Below are positions 36,388-46,706 of a DNA stretch of 54,958 bases, piece after piece. This DNA is from an uncultured Pelagibacteraceae bacterium. GTDB lineage: Bacteria; Pseudomonadota; Alphaproteobacteria; Pelagibacterales; Pelagibacteraceae. The position numbers were made by a program, and so were the translations under genes. Where the stretch lies: contig CACBBR010000007.1 of the NCBI GenBank assembly GCA_902537555.1, forward strand, positions 1 through 54,958, in the 5' to 3' direction. The notes beneath the pieces are model-generated. The model was not told the origin of the DNA and made no database searches. It worked only from the letters and a program-made list of their open reading frames with translations. How positions within the stretch are numbered: the stretch's first letter is position 1; each line of letters begins with the position of its first letter.

Positions 36388-37037
36388 TATAAAACCCTAC
36401 AAACAGTCATTCCATCTCCTAATGGGATAATTATTTGTTCGACCCTTTCATCAGTTGATACATGCTCATTTAATTCTCTAATATTTAATGTAAATTTATC
36501 CATATTATCTTCATCTGCAACTTCACCATGCCATAAAACATTATCAATAATGATCAAACCGCCTTTTTTTATTATTTTTAATGATTTTTCATAATATTCT
36601 TTATAGTTAAGCTTATCAGCATCAATAAAAATCATATCATATTTTTGTTTTTTTAATTCATCTAAACTATCTAGCGCAGGTTTTACAATCGTTTGAATTT
36701 TTTTATCTTGATTAGCTTTCTTAAAAAAACTTACTGCGATCTTGTTTGTCTCTTTGTCTTTATCAAGTGCTGTAAGTTTTCCATCATCAGGAAGTGCAAG
36801 AGCAATAGAAAGTGCACTTAAACCAGTAAAAGTTCCAATCTCAAGCACATTTTTTATATTAGATATTTTTATTATTAAATGGAGAAAATGACATTGAGAT
36901 ATTGCTACTTGCATTCTCTTTTCATTTCCAAGGGTATTATTATAATCTATAATTTCTTTTTGAACTGAGTTTAGTTTAAAACTAAAATTATTAATATATT
37001 TTTCAATTTTTTCAGAAATTTCAATATTCTTTCCCAT
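36387..37037 (-). CDS. O-methyltransferase, caffeoyl-CoA/catechol type (family 3)
   Basis: This 216-residue SAM-dependent methyltransferase has NVLEIGTFTGLSALSIALALP near 59-79 (core VLEIGTFTGLSALS), TALDKDKETNKIA near 85-97, YDMIFIDADKLNYKEYYE near 131-148 (metal-binding Asp) and GLIIIDNVLWHGEVADE near 155-171. These are the diagnostic family-3 blocks. Bacterial members act on small catechols or on tRNA hydroxyuridine (TrmR). Lying directly upstream of trhO with a 1-nt overlap, it is a good candidate for TrmR, which methylates the ho5U product of TrhO. That functional link is inference. Confidence 0.9.
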   Translation of the reverse strand: MGKNIEISEKIEKYINNFSFKLNSVQKEIIDYNNTLGNEKRMQVAISQCHFLHLIIKISNIKNVLEIGTFTGLSALSIALALPDDGKLTALDKDKETNKIAVSFFKKANQDKKIQTIVKPALDSLDELKKQKYDMIFIDADKLNYKEYYEKSLKIIKKGGLIIIDNVLWHGEVADEDNMDKFTLNIRELNEHVSTDERVEQIIIPLGDGMTVCRVL

Positions 37038-37074
37038 CTATCTTAATTATATAATGACTATAGGTTTAGTTAAA

Positions 37075-38550
37075 TTAAAGTTTCTTCTTTAATATTTCAT
37101 TAATTAATTGAGGGTTAGCTTTTCCACCAGAAGCTTTCATTGCCTGTCCAACAAAGAAGCCAAATAGCTTTTCTTTTCCTTGTTTATACTCAATGGCTTT
37201 TTCTCTGTTATCATTGATTATTTTATCTATTAATGCCTCTAATGCTTTTGGATCACTTTCTTGCTTCAACCCTTTTTCCTCAACAATTATTTGAGGGTCT
37301 ATGTCACCATCTAACATTAATTCAAATATTGTCTTGGCAATTTTTCCTGAGATTGTTCCATTTTTAATTAAATTAATCAATTTTGCCAAATTTTTTGCAC
37401 TTATTGGACTTTGAGCAATTTCAATATTTTTTTCATTTAAAACTGCAAATAATTCTCCTGTAATCCAATTTACGGCTAGTTTCATGTCACGGTTTTTACC
37501 CATTTTGGCAATAACTTCTTCAAAATATTTAGCTGTATCGATATCAGAGACCAATATTGTTGCATCATAAGGTGACACTTTAAATTCATCAATAAATCTT
37601 TTCTTTTTATCATCTGGTAATTCAGGGATTTCAGATTTTAGTTTATCAATAAATTCATTCGTAACTTCTAATGGAAGTAAATCTGGATCTGGAAAGTATC
37701 TATAATCATGAGCATCTTCTTTCGACCTCATTGATCTTGTTTCATTTTTTTTTGTATCAAAAAGCCTTGTTTCTTGATCTATTTCTTGACCCTCTTCTAT
37801 TAAATCGACTTGTCTATTTGCTTCATAAATAATTGCCATTTGCATGAATTTGATAGAATTAACATTTTTTATTTCACATCTTGTTCCTAAATCTGTTGAG
37901 CCTTTTATTCTTACAGACACATTAACATCAGCTCTTAATGATCCCTCTTGCATGTTCCCATCGCAAGTTCCTAAATATCTCATAATAGATCTGAGTTTTT
38001 TTATATAGGCATTCACTTCATCTGGTGATCTTAGATCAGGCTTACTAACAATCTCCATTAAAGCCACACCTGATCTATTAAGATCAACAAGTGTATTACT
38101 AGGATCAATATCATGAATACTTTTACCTGCATCCTGCTCTAAATGTAATCTTTCTATTCCAACCTGTTTTTGACCTTCAGGCATATCCAAAATAACATTA
38201 CCCTCACCCACGATTGGGTATTTATATTGTGAAATTTGATAACCCTGAGGTAAATCTGCATAAAAATAATTCTTTCTATCAAAAACAGACTTATTATTGA
38301 TCTTAGCTTTTAAGCCAATACCGGTTTTTATAGCTTGTTTAACACAAAATTCATTAATTACTGGAAGCATGCCTGGAAAAGCTGCATCAACTAAGCTTAC
38401 TTGAGTATTAGGTTCGGCACCAAATTTTGTAGAAGAAGATGAAAAAAGTTTTGAATTTGATGTTACTTGAGCATGAACTTCAAGTCCTATAACAACTTCA
38501 TAAACATTATCATTTCTTTCAATTAAATATTCCGAATTATTTTTAGACAT
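37075..38550 (-). CDS. gatB: Aspartyl/glutamyl-tRNA amidotransferase subunit B
   Basis: This subunit binds tRNA and phosphorylates the misacylated Glu- or Asp-tRNA. I take the ATG at 38550 (491 aa, TAATG overlap with gatA) rather than an upstream start at 38565. [21 protein letters not shown] near 17-37 is the signature (core [11 protein letters not shown]). [20 protein letters not shown] and [18 protein letters not shown] follow. The C-terminal YqeY-like tail ([18 protein letters not shown]) is present. With GatC and GatA it makes Gln- and/or Asn-tRNA. Confidence 0.96.
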   Translation of the reverse strand: MSKNNSEYLIERNDNVYEVVIGLEVHAQVTSNSKLFSSSSTKFGAEPNTQVSLVDAAFPGMLPVINEFCVKQAIKTGIGLKAKINNKSVFDRKNYFYADLPQGYQISQYKYPIVGEGNVILDMPEGQKQVGIERLHLEQDAGKSIHDIDPSNTLVDLNRSGVALMEIVSKPDLRSPDEVNAYIKKLRSIMRYLGTCDGNMQEGSLRADVNVSVRIKGSTDLGTRCEIKNVNSIKFMQMAIIYEANRQVDLIEEGQEIDQETRLFDTKKNETRSMRSKEDAHDYRYFPDPDLLPLEVTNEFIDKLKSEIPELPDDKKKRFIDEFKVSPYDATILVSDIDTAKYFEEVIAKMGKNRDMKLAVNWITGELFAVLNEKNIEIAQSPISAKNLAKLINLIKNGTISGKIAKTIFELMLDGDIDPQIIVEEKGLKQESDPKALEALIDKIINDNREKAIEYKQGKEKLFGFFVGQAMKASGGKANPQLINEILKKKL

Positions 38551-40007
38551 TATTTCATCCACCAATCAGTTATATTATTTTTATAATTGATTTTTTCCTC
38601 CATTGAATAAGCAATATTTAAAACTGTTTGTTCATCAAACGGTTTACCTATTATTTGTAAACCCAATGGATAATTATTTTTATCTACACCTGCAGGTATT
38701 GAAATCCCAGGTAAACCTGCAAGGTTTACTGGAACAGTAAATATATCATTTAAATACATCGAAACTGGATCATTAGATTTTTCTCCTATTTTAAATGCAG
38801 AACTAGGTGTTGAAGGTGTCAAAATAGCATCTACTTTATTATAAGCTTGGTCAAAATCTTGTTTAATTAATTGTCTAACTTTTTGAGCTTTAAGATAGTA
38901 AGCATCATAATATCCAGAAGATAAAACATAGGTGCCAATCATTACCCTTCTCTTTACTTCTTCACCAAATCCCTCTGATCTAGTTTTTTCATACATATCA
39001 ATTAAATTTTTCCCGGAAGATCTTAGACCATATTTAACACCATCATATCTTGCTAAATTAGATGATGCTTCAGCTGGCGCTACAATATAATAAGTTGGTA
39101 AAGCATAGCTAGTATGAGGTAATGAAATGTCAATTATTTCTGCTCCACAATCTTTTGCATACTCAATACCTTTTTTCCAAAGTTTCTCAATTTCGTCTGG
39201 CATCCCATCAACTCTATATTCTTTCGGAATACCGATTTTTAAACCTTTAATATTTCTAGTTAGCTCTGATGAATAATTATTTCTTTTAAAATCAATTGAG
39301 GTTGAGTCTTTTTTATCAAATGATGAGATCACCTCTAAAAGAATGGAGCTATCTTTGACATCTTTGCTCATTGGACCTGCTTGATCTAGAGATGATGCAA
39401 AAGCAACAATTCCATATCTTGAACAACTGCCATAAGTAGGTTTTAGTCCTACTGTACCAGTGAAGGAGGCAGGTTGCCTAATAGATCCACCAGTGTCAGT
39501 ACCTATTGTTACAGGTGTTAAATTAGCTGCTAAAGCTGCTGAAGAACCACCAGATGATCCACCAGGAACTAAATCTTCTGCGATTGGGTTTTGAACATTG
39601 CCAAAAAAACTTGTTTCATTAGATGATCCCATTGCAAATTCATCACAATTAAGTTTGCCAAGCAATATGCCTCCTTCGTTCCATATATTTTGTGTTACAG
39701 TAGATTCATAGGTAGGTACAAAATTATTTAAGATATTGCTTCCAGCTGTTGTTCTTACTTCATTTGTGCAAAAGAGATCTTTTACAGCAATTGGAATGCC
39801 TGGAAGTTTTAAATCAAAATTTGGTTTATCATCAAACTCTTTTGAAAGTTTAAGACAATTTTCAAAATTTTCAGTTACATATACATTTATTTTTTTTGAC
39901 TTTTCAGCTCTATCAACAAAAGATTTTGCAGCTTCATTTGAAGATATTTTTTTCTCTTTAATATTTTTAATTAATTCATAAAGTGTTAAAGATGTTATTT
40001 CAGACAT
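38550..40007 (-). CDS. gatA: Aspartyl/glutamyl-tRNA amidotransferase subunit A
   Basis: This 485-residue amidase releases ammonia from glutamine for transamidation. The Ser-cisSer-Lys triad is visible: Lys in [12 protein letters not shown] near 77-88, the amidase signature [17 protein letters not shown] near 148-164 and [16 protein letters not shown] near 168-183. Length and order match the family. It overlaps gatC by 1 nt and gatB by 1 nt, so the three subunits should be made in step. Confidence 0.97.
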   Translation of the reverse strand: MSEITSLTLYELIKNIKEKKISSNEAAKSFVDRAEKSKKINVYVTENFENCLKLSKEFDDKPNFDLKLPGIPIAVKDLFCTNEVRTTAGSNILNNFVPTYESTVTQNIWNEGGILLGKLNCDEFAMGSSNETSFFGNVQNPIAEDLVPGGSSGGSSAALAANLTPVTIGTDTGGSIRQPASFTGTVGLKPTYGSCSRYGIVAFASSLDQAGPMSKDVKDSSILLEVISSFDKKDSTSIDFKRNNYSSELTRNIKGLKIGIPKEYRVDGMPDEIEKLWKKGIEYAKDCGAEIIDISLPHTSYALPTYYIVAPAEASSNLARYDGVKYGLRSSGKNLIDMYEKTRSEGFGEEVKRRVMIGTYVLSSGYYDAYYLKAQKVRQLIKQDFDQAYNKVDAILTPSTPSSAFKIGEKSNDPVSMYLNDIFTVPVNLAGLPGISIPAGVDKNNYPLGLQIIGKPFDEQTVLNIAYSMEEKINYKNNITDWWMK

Positions 40008-40294
40008 TACTCAACAACTTTCGGTACAACAAAAAAATCATCATTTTTTTCTGGTGAATTTTTTAATATTTTTTCTCTTATATTTTCACTAGTTATTTTA
40101 TCATCTCTAAATCTTAACGTTGTTTCAGCTATAGAAGTTAATGGTTCAACATTATCTGTATTTAATTCATTTAATTTTTCAATAAATTCAAATATTGAAT
40201 TCATATCAGTTGCTAGTTTTTCTGCTTTTTTCTCATCTAGTGAGATTCTAGCTAATTTTGATATGTGTTTTACAGTTTTAAGATCTATAGTCAT
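40007..40294 (-). CDS. gatC: Aspartyl/glutamyl-tRNA amidotransferase subunit C
   Basis: This small linker subunit tethers GatA to GatB. The ATG at 40294 (95 aa, [19 protein letters not shown]) fits the family start better than the GTG at 40324. [22 protein letters not shown] and the C-terminal FFVVPKVVE are typical. There is no clear ribosome-binding site. It is the first gene of the leftward gatCAB group and faces ruvX across 50 bp. Confidence 0.93.
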   Translation of the reverse strand: MTIDLKTVKHISKLARISLDEKKAEKLATDMNSIFEFIEKLNELNTDNVEPLTSIAETTLRFRDDKITSENIREKILKNSPEKNDDFFVVPKVVE

Positions 40295-40344
40295 ATGGTA
40301 AAAAATATTGTCGCAAACTACCACTTAAGTTAAAAATATACAAT

Positions 40345-40800
40345 ATGATCACAATTAATGAATTCAAATCAAAAGTATCAGATGGATCAAGAATTATAGG
40401 TATAGATTTGGGTTCAAAAAGGATTGGAATTGCAATAAGCGATGGCAATCAAAAAATTGCTACACCTTATAAAACTTTAGAAAAAATAAAGTCTTCTAAA
40501 TTAATTGAAGATATTAAGAGTATAATCAAGGAGAACGGTGTCAAAGGCATAATAGTTGGGAATCCAATAAATATGGATGGTTCATATGGAAAATCATCAC
40601 AATCAGCTAAAGACATAGCAATCAATCTTGCAGATAAAATTAACATTCCTGTTTGTCTATGGGATGAAAGATTATCTACAGTTGGAGCTTTTAATTTGTC
40701 CAGTGAATTAGATATAAACGTTAACAAAAGAGAGAAAGATATAGATAAATTTGCTGCAGCATTTATTTTACAAGGAGCCCTAGATTATTTACAGAATTAA
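40345..40800 (+). CDS. ruvX: Putative Holliday junction resolvase / pre-16S rRNA nuclease (YqgF/RuvX)
   Basis: This 151-residue RNase H-fold protein processes the 5' end of 16S rRNA precursor and was earlier described as a resolvase. IIGIDLGSKRIGIAISDG near 17-34 carries the first Asp. GIIVGNPINMDGSYGKSSQ near 69-87 and CLWDERLSTVGAFN near 103-116 supply the remaining acidic residues. It starts the rightward run to ridA. It is followed by a perfect inverted repeat before pyrB. Confidence 0.93.
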   Translation: MITINEFKSKVSDGSRIIGIDLGSKRIGIAISDGNQKIATPYKTLEKIKSSKLIEDIKSIIKENGVKGIIVGNPINMDGSYGKSSQSAKDIAINLADKINIPVCLWDERLSTVGAFNLSSELDINVNKREKDIDKFAAAFILQGALDYLQN

Positions 40801-40811
40801 TGCTTGCATAG

Positions 40812-40837
40812 TTAACTCTATATAGTTATAGAGTTAA
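40812..40837. repeat. Perfect 11-bp inverted repeat between ruvX and pyrB
   Basis: TTAACTCTATA (40812-40822), loop TAGT, and TATAGAGTTAA (40827-40837) form a flawless hairpin, followed by TTTTA and the pyrB ATG at 40843. It could act as a weak terminator, as an attenuator, or as an operator. It occupies the place of the ribosome-binding site, which is otherwise missing. Confidence 0.7.
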
Positions 40838-40842
40838 TTTTA

Positions 40843-41784
40843 ATGGCAATTAAATCTAAAAAAGCTATTAAAATTTCTCAAAAACATTTGTTAGGTATTC
40901 AAGACTTATCAGTCAATGATGTAAATATAATTTTGAATGAAGCCTCAAAATTCATTGAGTTAAACAAAAGCAAAAACAAAAAGCTTGATATTTTAAAAGG
41001 TAAAACGCAAATAAATTTATTTTTTGAACCTTCGACTAGGACTCAAAGTTCTTTTGAATTAGCAGGAAAAAGATTAGGTGCAGATGTGATGTCAATGAAT
41101 ATTACAAACTCTGCTATAAAAAAAGGTGAAACACTAATAGATACAGCAATGACATTAAATGCAATGCATCCAGATATCATCGTTATAAGGCATCAAGATT
41201 CTGGTGCTTGTAATTTGTTGTCTCAAAAAGTTAATTGTGCAGTTCTAAATGCAGGAGATGGACGAAGAGAACACCCTACTCAAGCTCTACTAGATGCGTT
41301 AACTATAATAAATAGAAGAAAAAAAATAGAAGGTCTTAAAATAGCTATATGTGGAGATATTCTTCATTCAAGAGTTGCAAGATCAAATATTTATTTACTA
41401 AACATGTTAGGTGCTGAAGTAAATATAGTAGCTCCAACTAATCTTATGCCAAATGAAATAGAAAGATTTGGTGTCAATATTTTTTCAGATATGAAAAAAG
41501 GGGTTAAAGACTGTGACATAGTGATGATGTTAAGACTTCAGAATGAAAGAATGACAAGTTCTTTTCTATCTTCTAACAGAGAATACTATGAATATTACGG
41601 TTTAACACCAGACAAAATAAAATTTGCTAAAGAAGATGCGCTTATAATGCACCCGGGTCCAATGAACAGAGGAATTGAAATTGATACAAACTTAGCAGAC
41701 GATATTAATAAAAGTGTAATTAAAGAACAAGTTGAATTAGGAGTAGCAGTAAGAATGGCTTGCTTAAAGATATTTTGTGAATAA
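40843..41784 (+). CDS. pyrB: Aspartate carbamoyltransferase, catalytic subunit
   Basis: This 313-residue enzyme makes carbamoyl-aspartate, the first committed pyrimidine step. [20 protein letters not shown] near 65-84 holds the carbamoyl-phosphate motif [23 protein letters not shown] near 127-145 and [12 protein letters not shown] near 266-277 are substrate-binding segments. No regulatory subunit PyrI is seen. It begins just after a perfect inverted repeat, and its stop is directly followed by the dihydroorotase homologue, as in class A complexes of PyrB with PyrC-like subunits. Confidence 0.96.
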   Translation: MAIKSKKAIKISQKHLLGIQDLSVNDVNIILNEASKFIELNKSKNKKLDILKGKTQINLFFEPSTRTQSSFELAGKRLGADVMSMNITNSAIKKGETLIDTAMTLNAMHPDIIVIRHQDSGACNLLSQKVNCAVLNAGDGRREHPTQALLDALTIINRRKKIEGLKIAICGDILHSRVARSNIYLLNMLGAEVNIVAPTNLMPNEIERFGVNIFSDMKKGVKDCDIVMMLRLQNERMTSSFLSSNREYYEYYGLTPDKIKFAKEDALIMHPGPMNRGIEIDTNLADDINKSVIKEQVELGVAVRMACLKIFCE

Positions 41785-43074
41785 ATGAAAAAAAAATACT
41801 TTATAAATGCAAATATAATTGATCCGTATAATTCATTAAATGAGACAGGTGGATTAATAATTAACGAAAATGGAAAAATTGAAGGTGTTGGTAAAAAAGT
41901 AAATACTAATAACATTCCATCTCGAGAAAAAGTAATTGATTTAAAAGGTAAGTATATATTTCCTGGTTTGGTAGATATGCGTGTATTTGTTGGTGAGCCT
42001 GGTTTTGAATATAAAGAAAATTTTAGAACATTAAGCGAAGCTGCTTTATCAGGTGGAGTGACATCCGTTGTAACAATGCCTAACACAAATCCAGTGATTG
42101 ATAATGTTTCGATTGTTGATTTTCTTAGAAGAAGAGGAAGAGATAAATCTAAAATAAATATTTTTCCAACTGCTGCATTAACTGTAAATACAGAGGGAGA
42201 GAACATGACTGAATTTGGGTTATTGCAAGGAAAAGGGATTATTGGATTTACAGATGGAATTAAAACTATTCAGAACCCAAGAATAATGAATAGAATTATG
42301 AATTCAGCCTCAGATTTAAATTCTTTAATTATACAACATGCAGAAGATGCAGAGTTATCAAAAGATGGAATGATTAATGATGGGATAATTGCAACAAAAC
42401 TTGGTTTACAGGGGATTCCTGTAAGTGCAGAATTGTTAATCTTAGAAAGAGATTTAACTTTATTAGAGTATAACAATTGCAGATATCATATATCACAAAT
42501 TTCATCAGCGAGTTCAGTTGAAATAATTAGAGAAAGAAAGAAAAAAGTTAATTTTAGCTGCGGTGTTTCAATTAATAATTTATCTTTAAACGAAAATGAT
42601 ATTGGTGATTTCAAAACATTTTTAAAGTTGTCTCCACCTTTAAGAACTGAAGATGATAGAAATGCTCTAGTTCAAGGGTTGGTTGATGAAACGATTGAAG
42701 TAATAGTATCAGATCATAAACCTGAAGACGAGGAAAATAAAAGATTAACTTTTGCACAAGCAGAAACAGGTGCATCAGGTATCGAAACTTTATTACCTTT
42801 AAGTTTAGAGTTATATCACAATGGATCAGTAAATTTAGAAACTATTATAAAGGCTTTAACATCTAGTCCTGCAAAAATACTTAAAATTAACAAAGGTAAT
42901 TTATCAATAGGTAATGATGCTGACTTTTGTATTGTAGACATTAACAAACCATGGGTAGTGAGAAAAGAAAAATTAATATCAAAATCAAAAAATACTCCAA
43001 TAGAAGATAAGAAATTGCAAGGTAAAGTAATAAATACTTTTGTTAATGGAGAAGAATTATTTAAAGCTGAATAA
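41785..43074 (+). CDS. pyrC: Dihydroorotase homologue, probably non-catalytic (PyrC'/PyrX type)
   Basis: This 429-residue amidohydrolase-fold protein follows pyrB with no gap. In active dihydroorotases the motif near residue 64 is D-x-H-V-H. Here GLVDMRVFVGEPG has Arg66 and Phe68 in place of both metal-binding histidines. Other sites partly remain (IIQHAEDAEL, YHISQISS, IVSDHKPED). Many alphaproteobacteria have such a copy beside pyrB, serving as structural partner, with an active PyrC elsewhere (family knowledge). An active enzyme is not visible in this window. The gene overlaps plsY by 1 nt. Confidence 0.9.
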   Translation: MKKKYFINANIIDPYNSLNETGGLIINENGKIEGVGKKVNTNNIPSREKVIDLKGKYIFPGLVDMRVFVGEPGFEYKENFRTLSEAALSGGVTSVVTMPNTNPVIDNVSIVDFLRRRGRDKSKINIFPTAALTVNTEGENMTEFGLLQGKGIIGFTDGIKTIQNPRIMNRIMNSASDLNSLIIQHAEDAELSKDGMINDGIIATKLGLQGIPVSAELLILERDLTLLEYNNCRYHISQISSASSVEIIRERKKKVNFSCGVSINNLSLNENDIGDFKTFLKLSPPLRTEDDRNALVQGLVDETIEVIVSDHKPEDEENKRLTFAQAETGASGIETLLPLSLELYHNGSVNLETIIKALTSSPAKILKINKGNLSIGNDADFCIVDINKPWVVRKEKLISKSKNTPIEDKKLQGKVINTFVNGEELFKAE

Positions 43075-43649
43075 TGGATTATATAATTACAGCTTTAATA
43101 TCATATTTATTTGGTTCAATTCCTTTTGGATACATATTTACAAAAATATTTCTTAAAAAAGATATAAGAGATGTGGGATCTGGAAATATAGGAGCAACAA
43201 ATGTTTTAAGAACAGGAAATAAAAGATTAGGATATTTAACCCTAATACTAGATATTTTAAAAGCTGTTATACCTGTTATTTATGTAAAGCTTTATTATCC
43301 TGATTTAATTTTTATTTCAGCACTTTGTGCTTTTTTAGGTCATTTGTTTCCAGTTTGGTTAAAATTTGATGGAGGTAAGGGTGTTGCAACATTTGTGGGA
43401 ATACTAATTTCAATAAATATTTATTATGCATTACTATTTGGGATTATTTGGGTTTTAACCTTTATTATATCTAAATATTCTTCCCTATCTTCCTTAATTG
43501 CATCAATCTCAATACCAATTTACATATTAATTTTAGGTAATGGTAATTTTATTTTTTTTACCATTATGTTTGTATTAATTTTTTATACACATAGAGAAAA
43601 TATAAAAAGATTAATAAACAAAGAAGAAACAAAGAGTAAAATTTATTAA
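43074..43649 (+). CDS. plsY: Acyl-phosphate glycerol-3-phosphate acyltransferase
   Basis: This 191-residue inner-membrane enzyme with five or so helices acylates glycerol 3-phosphate at position 1 using acyl phosphate. The three motifs are clear: LFGSIPFGYIFTKIF near 12-26, DVGSGNIGATNVLRTGNKR near 33-51, and GHLFPVWLKFDGGKGVATFVG near 89-109. It overlaps the pyrC-like gene by 1 nt and lies 37 bp before topA. In many alphaproteobacteria dprA sits in that place, but it is absent here. Confidence 0.96.
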   Translation: MDYIITALISYLFGSIPFGYIFTKIFLKKDIRDVGSGNIGATNVLRTGNKRLGYLTLILDILKAVIPVIYVKLYYPDLIFISALCAFLGHLFPVWLKFDGGKGVATFVGILISINIYYALLFGIIWVLTFIISKYSSLSSLIASISIPIYILILGNGNFIFFTIMFVLIFYTHRENIKRLINKEETKSKIY

Positions 43650-43686
43650 TTTGACAGTTAAGTAGTTATAAGTAGTTTCAACAATA

Positions 43687-46245
43687 ATGAATCTTGTAAT
43701 TGTTGAAAGTCCTGCAAAAGCTAAAACTATAAATAAATATCTTGGTGCAAATTATACAGTTTTAGCTAGCTATGGTCATATTAGAGATTTACCATCAAAA
43801 AATGGTTCTGTTGATCCAGAGAATTCTTTTAAAATGATTTGGGAAGTTGACAGTTTTTCTAAAAAATATTTAAAAGAAATCACTGATACAGCAAAGAATT
43901 CTGACAAAATTATTCTTGCTACCGACCCCGATCGTGAAGGTGAAGCAATAGCTTGGCATGTTAAAGAATTTTTAGATGAAAAAAAACTACTGAAAGACAA
44001 AAAAGTTGAAAGAGTAGTCTTCAACGAAATCACTAAAAAGGCTGTAACAAATGGGATAGATAATCCTAGAAATATTGAGAATGAACTTGTTGATGCTTAC
44101 ATGGCAAGACGTGCTTTAGATTATCTAGTAGGTTTTAATATATCACCTATTTTATGGACAAAGCTACCTGGATCAAAATCCGCAGGAAGAGTTCAGTCTG
44201 TAGCACTTAGATTGCTTACAGAGAGAGAGCATGAAATAGAGGTATTTCAACCTAAAGAGTTTTGGACACTAAATGTAAATTTTTTAACAAAAGATAATTT
44301 AATAATAAATACAAATATTAATCAACTTGATGGAAAAAAAATTGAAAAGTTTTCATTTAAAAATAAAGTGGAAGTTAATTCAGGAGTAGAATTAATAAAA
44401 AACAAAAAATATAAAATTAGTGATATAACTTCTAAAACATACACTCGAAACCCATCTGGTCCTTTTACTACTTCAACGTTACAACAAACTTCATCTAGTA
44501 AATTAGGGTTTGGGGCATCAAGAACAATGCAAATTGCACAAAGATTGTATCAAGGTATAGATATAGATGGTGAAACAGTTGGTTTAATTACATATATGAG
44601 AACGGATGGTACAAATATCTCAAAGGATGCTGTTACCTCATTTAGAGATTTCATTACTCAGAACTACGGAAATGATTATTTGCCACCATCACCATTAAAT
44701 TATTCAGGAAAAAAAGCAAAAAATGCTCAAGAGGCCCATGAAGCAATTAGGCCAACAGAGATAAGTAGAGTTCCAGATGATATGAAAAAATATCTAAGTA
44801 CAGATCAATATAAATTGTATAATTTAATTTGGTCAAGATCCCTGTCCTCACAAATGGAGTCTGCAAAATTTGATAGAAAAACTATTACTATCTCATCTGA
44901 TGATGAAAAAAATATATTTAAAGCAAGTGGCTCCACTTTAAAGTTTGATGGTTTTTTAAAAGTTTCAAATTTAGATGGAAATAAAGATGAGGAAAATATT
45001 TTACCAGATGTAAGTAAAGGAGAAGTATCTTATAAAGATTTCAATAATGAACAACACTTTACTCAACCCCCACCAAGATATTCTGAAGCTAGTCTTGTTA
45101 AAAAACTTGAGGAATTAGGAATTGGCAGACCGTCTACTTATGCAAGTATCATATCTGTTATTTCAAACAGAGGATATGCTGATATAGAAAATAAAAGATT
45201 TTTTCCAACAGATAGAGGAAAATTGCTATCTGCGTTTTTAGAAAAATTATTTTCAAAATATGTTGATTATGATTTTACTGCAAAATTAGAAGATCAATTA
45301 GATGACATAACATCGGGTAAAGAAAATTGGATTAAGGTTTTAGAGGAATTTTGGAGAGACTTTAATTTAAATGTAACAGATGTTAAGGAAAAAAGAACAA
45401 GAGAAGTTCTAGACTTACTTAATGAAAGTCTGGGATCATTAATTTTTGAAGTAGATAAAGATGGAAATATAAATAGAAAATGTAGACTTTGTGATAGTGG
45501 CCAATTAAGCTTAAAAAATAGTTTCAGAGGTGGTGCATTTATTGGATGCTCAAATTATCCTGAATGTAAATTTACCAGACCTCTATCTAAATCTAAGGCT
45601 GCTCAGCAATTAACATTGGCAGAACCAAAGCTAATTGGTCAAAATGATCATGGTAAAGACATATATTTAAAAAATGGAAGATTTGGCCCTTATTTGCAAT
45701 ACGAAAAAGAAAAAGAGGAAGAGGAAGCAAAAAAGAAAAAAAGAAAATTGAAAAAAGAGGAAAATAACATGAAAAATGTCTCAATACCAAAAGGGATTGA
45801 TATAAAAAGTATAGATTTAGAGAGAGCAAAATATTTGTGCTCATTGCCATTGAGCTTAGGTAAAAATCCTGAAAATGATAAAGATATAACAGTCAATGTT
45901 GGAAGATTTGGTCCATATTTAAAATGTGAGAATAAATCAGCTCGTTTAGAGAACGTAGAAGAAATCTTCAGTATTGGATTAAATAGAGCTGTAACCTTAA
46001 TCGCTGAAGCAAAGCCAGGGAGAATTTCATCTTCATTAATTAAAGACCTTGGAGAACATCCTGAGGATAAAAAGCCAGTTAGGATAATGAAAGGTCAATA
46101 TGGGCCATATATCAAATATAAATCATTAAATGCCACAATTCCTGAAGAGAAAGATCCTATTGAATTAACAATGGAAGAGGCACTTATTTTAATTGAGAAA
46201 AGAAAAGAGTACGATAAGAATAAAAAGAAAAAAAAGGGTAAATAA
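43687..46245 (+). CDS. topA: DNA topoisomerase I
   Basis: This 852-residue type IA topoisomerase relaxes negative supercoils. The TOPRIM domain opens the protein (NLVIVESPAKAKTINKYLG) with DPDREGEAIAWH near 80-91. The catalytic Tyr is in GLITYMRTDGTNI near 299-311. One C4 zinc ribbon (CRLCDSGQLS to CSNYPECKF) lies near 600-640. It is followed by repeated GRFGPYL / GQYGPYI modules and a strongly charged linker, KEKEEEEAKKKKRKLKKEEN. The 3' end overlaps the ridA start by 1 nt. The intergenic region has TTGACA and a tandem AAGTAGTT, without a clear -10. Confidence 0.96.
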   Translation: MNLVIVESPAKAKTINKYLGANYTVLASYGHIRDLPSKNGSVDPENSFKMIWEVDSFSKKYLKEITDTAKNSDKIILATDPDREGEAIAWHVKEFLDEKKLLKDKKVERVVFNEITKKAVTNGIDNPRNIENELVDAYMARRALDYLVGFNISPILWTKLPGSKSAGRVQSVALRLLTEREHEIEVFQPKEFWTLNVNFLTKDNLIINTNINQLDGKKIEKFSFKNKVEVNSGVELIKNKKYKISDITSKTYTRNPSGPFTTSTLQQTSSSKLGFGASRTMQIAQRLYQGIDIDGETVGLITYMRTDGTNISKDAVTSFRDFITQNYGNDYLPPSPLNYSGKKAKNAQEAHEAIRPTEISRVPDDMKKYLSTDQYKLYNLIWSRSLSSQMESAKFDRKTITISSDDEKNIFKASGSTLKFDGFLKVSNLDGNKDEENILPDVSKGEVSYKDFNNEQHFTQPPPRYSEASLVKKLEELGIGRPSTYASIISVISNRGYADIENKRFFPTDRGKLLSAFLEKLFSKYVDYDFTAKLEDQLDDITSGKENWIKVLEEFWRDFNLNVTDVKEKRTREVLDLLNESLGSLIFEVDKDGNINRKCRLCDSGQLSLKNSFRGGAFIGCSNYPECKFTRPLSKSKAAQQLTLAEPKLIGQNDHGKDIYLKNGRFGPYLQYEKEKEEEEAKKKKRKLKKEENNMKNVSIPKGIDIKSIDLERAKYLCSLPLSLGKNPENDKDITVNVGRFGPYLKCENKSARLENVEEIFSIGLNRAVTLIAEAKPGRISSSLIKDLGEHPEDKKPVRIMKGQYGPYIKYKSLNATIPEEKDPIELTMEEALILIEKRKEYDKNKKKKKGK

Positions 46246-46706
46246 TGAATATTGATGAAAAATTAAAAGAATTAGGTTTGTCTTTACCAAAAGCAACAGA
46301 CCCAGTTGGATCATATGTAGCAACTAAAATCACTGGTAATTTGCTTTTCATTTCAGGACAAATATCCATTGATGCTGAGGGTAAGTTAATCAAAGGGAAA
46401 GTTGGAAAGGATTTACACACAGATCAAGCTTACAAAGCTGCAGAGAGATGTGCATTAAGTATTATTTCTCAAGCTAAAAAAGCTTGTGGTGACGATCTAT
46501 CAAAAATAAAATCATGCATAAAATTAACCGGATTTGTTAACTCAACCGAAGACTTTACTGAACAACCTAAAGTAATTAATGGAGCTTCGGATTTAATCAA
46601 GAATGTTTTTGGTGAAAATGGAACTCACACTAGAGCTGCTGTTAGCACAAATAGTTTACCGTTAGGTGTTGCGGTAGAAGTTGATGCTATATTTGAGATT
46701 AATTGA
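46245..46706 (+). CDS. RidA family protein (YjgF/YER057c/UK114)
   Basis: This 153-residue member of the Rid superfamily probably hydrolyses reactive enamine/imine intermediates or is a close relative. GNLLFISGQISIDAEGKLIKG near 29-49 (core LFISGQISID) and THTRAAVSTNSLPLGVAVEVDAIFEI at the C-terminus (core TRAAVSTNSLPLGVAVEVDA) contain the conserved Arg and Gly. It is longer than E. coli RidA (128), like the alphaproteobacterial group of 150 residues, so I do not give it the ridA symbol. It ends directly against the convergent ugd stop. Confidence 0.9.
   Translation: MNIDEKLKELGLSLPKATDPVGSYVATKITGNLLFISGQISIDAEGKLIKGKVGKDLHTDQAYKAAERCALSIISQAKKACGDDLSKIKSCIKLTGFVNSTEDFTEQPKVINGASDLIKNVFGENGTHTRAAVSTNSLPLGVAVEVDAIFEIN

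Noticed and set aside
43651..43677. Perfect TTGACA plus tandem AAGTAGTT before topA as a promoter
   Set aside because: TATAAG lies only 10 bp away and nothing -10-like occurs at 16-18 bp, so no promoter is called.
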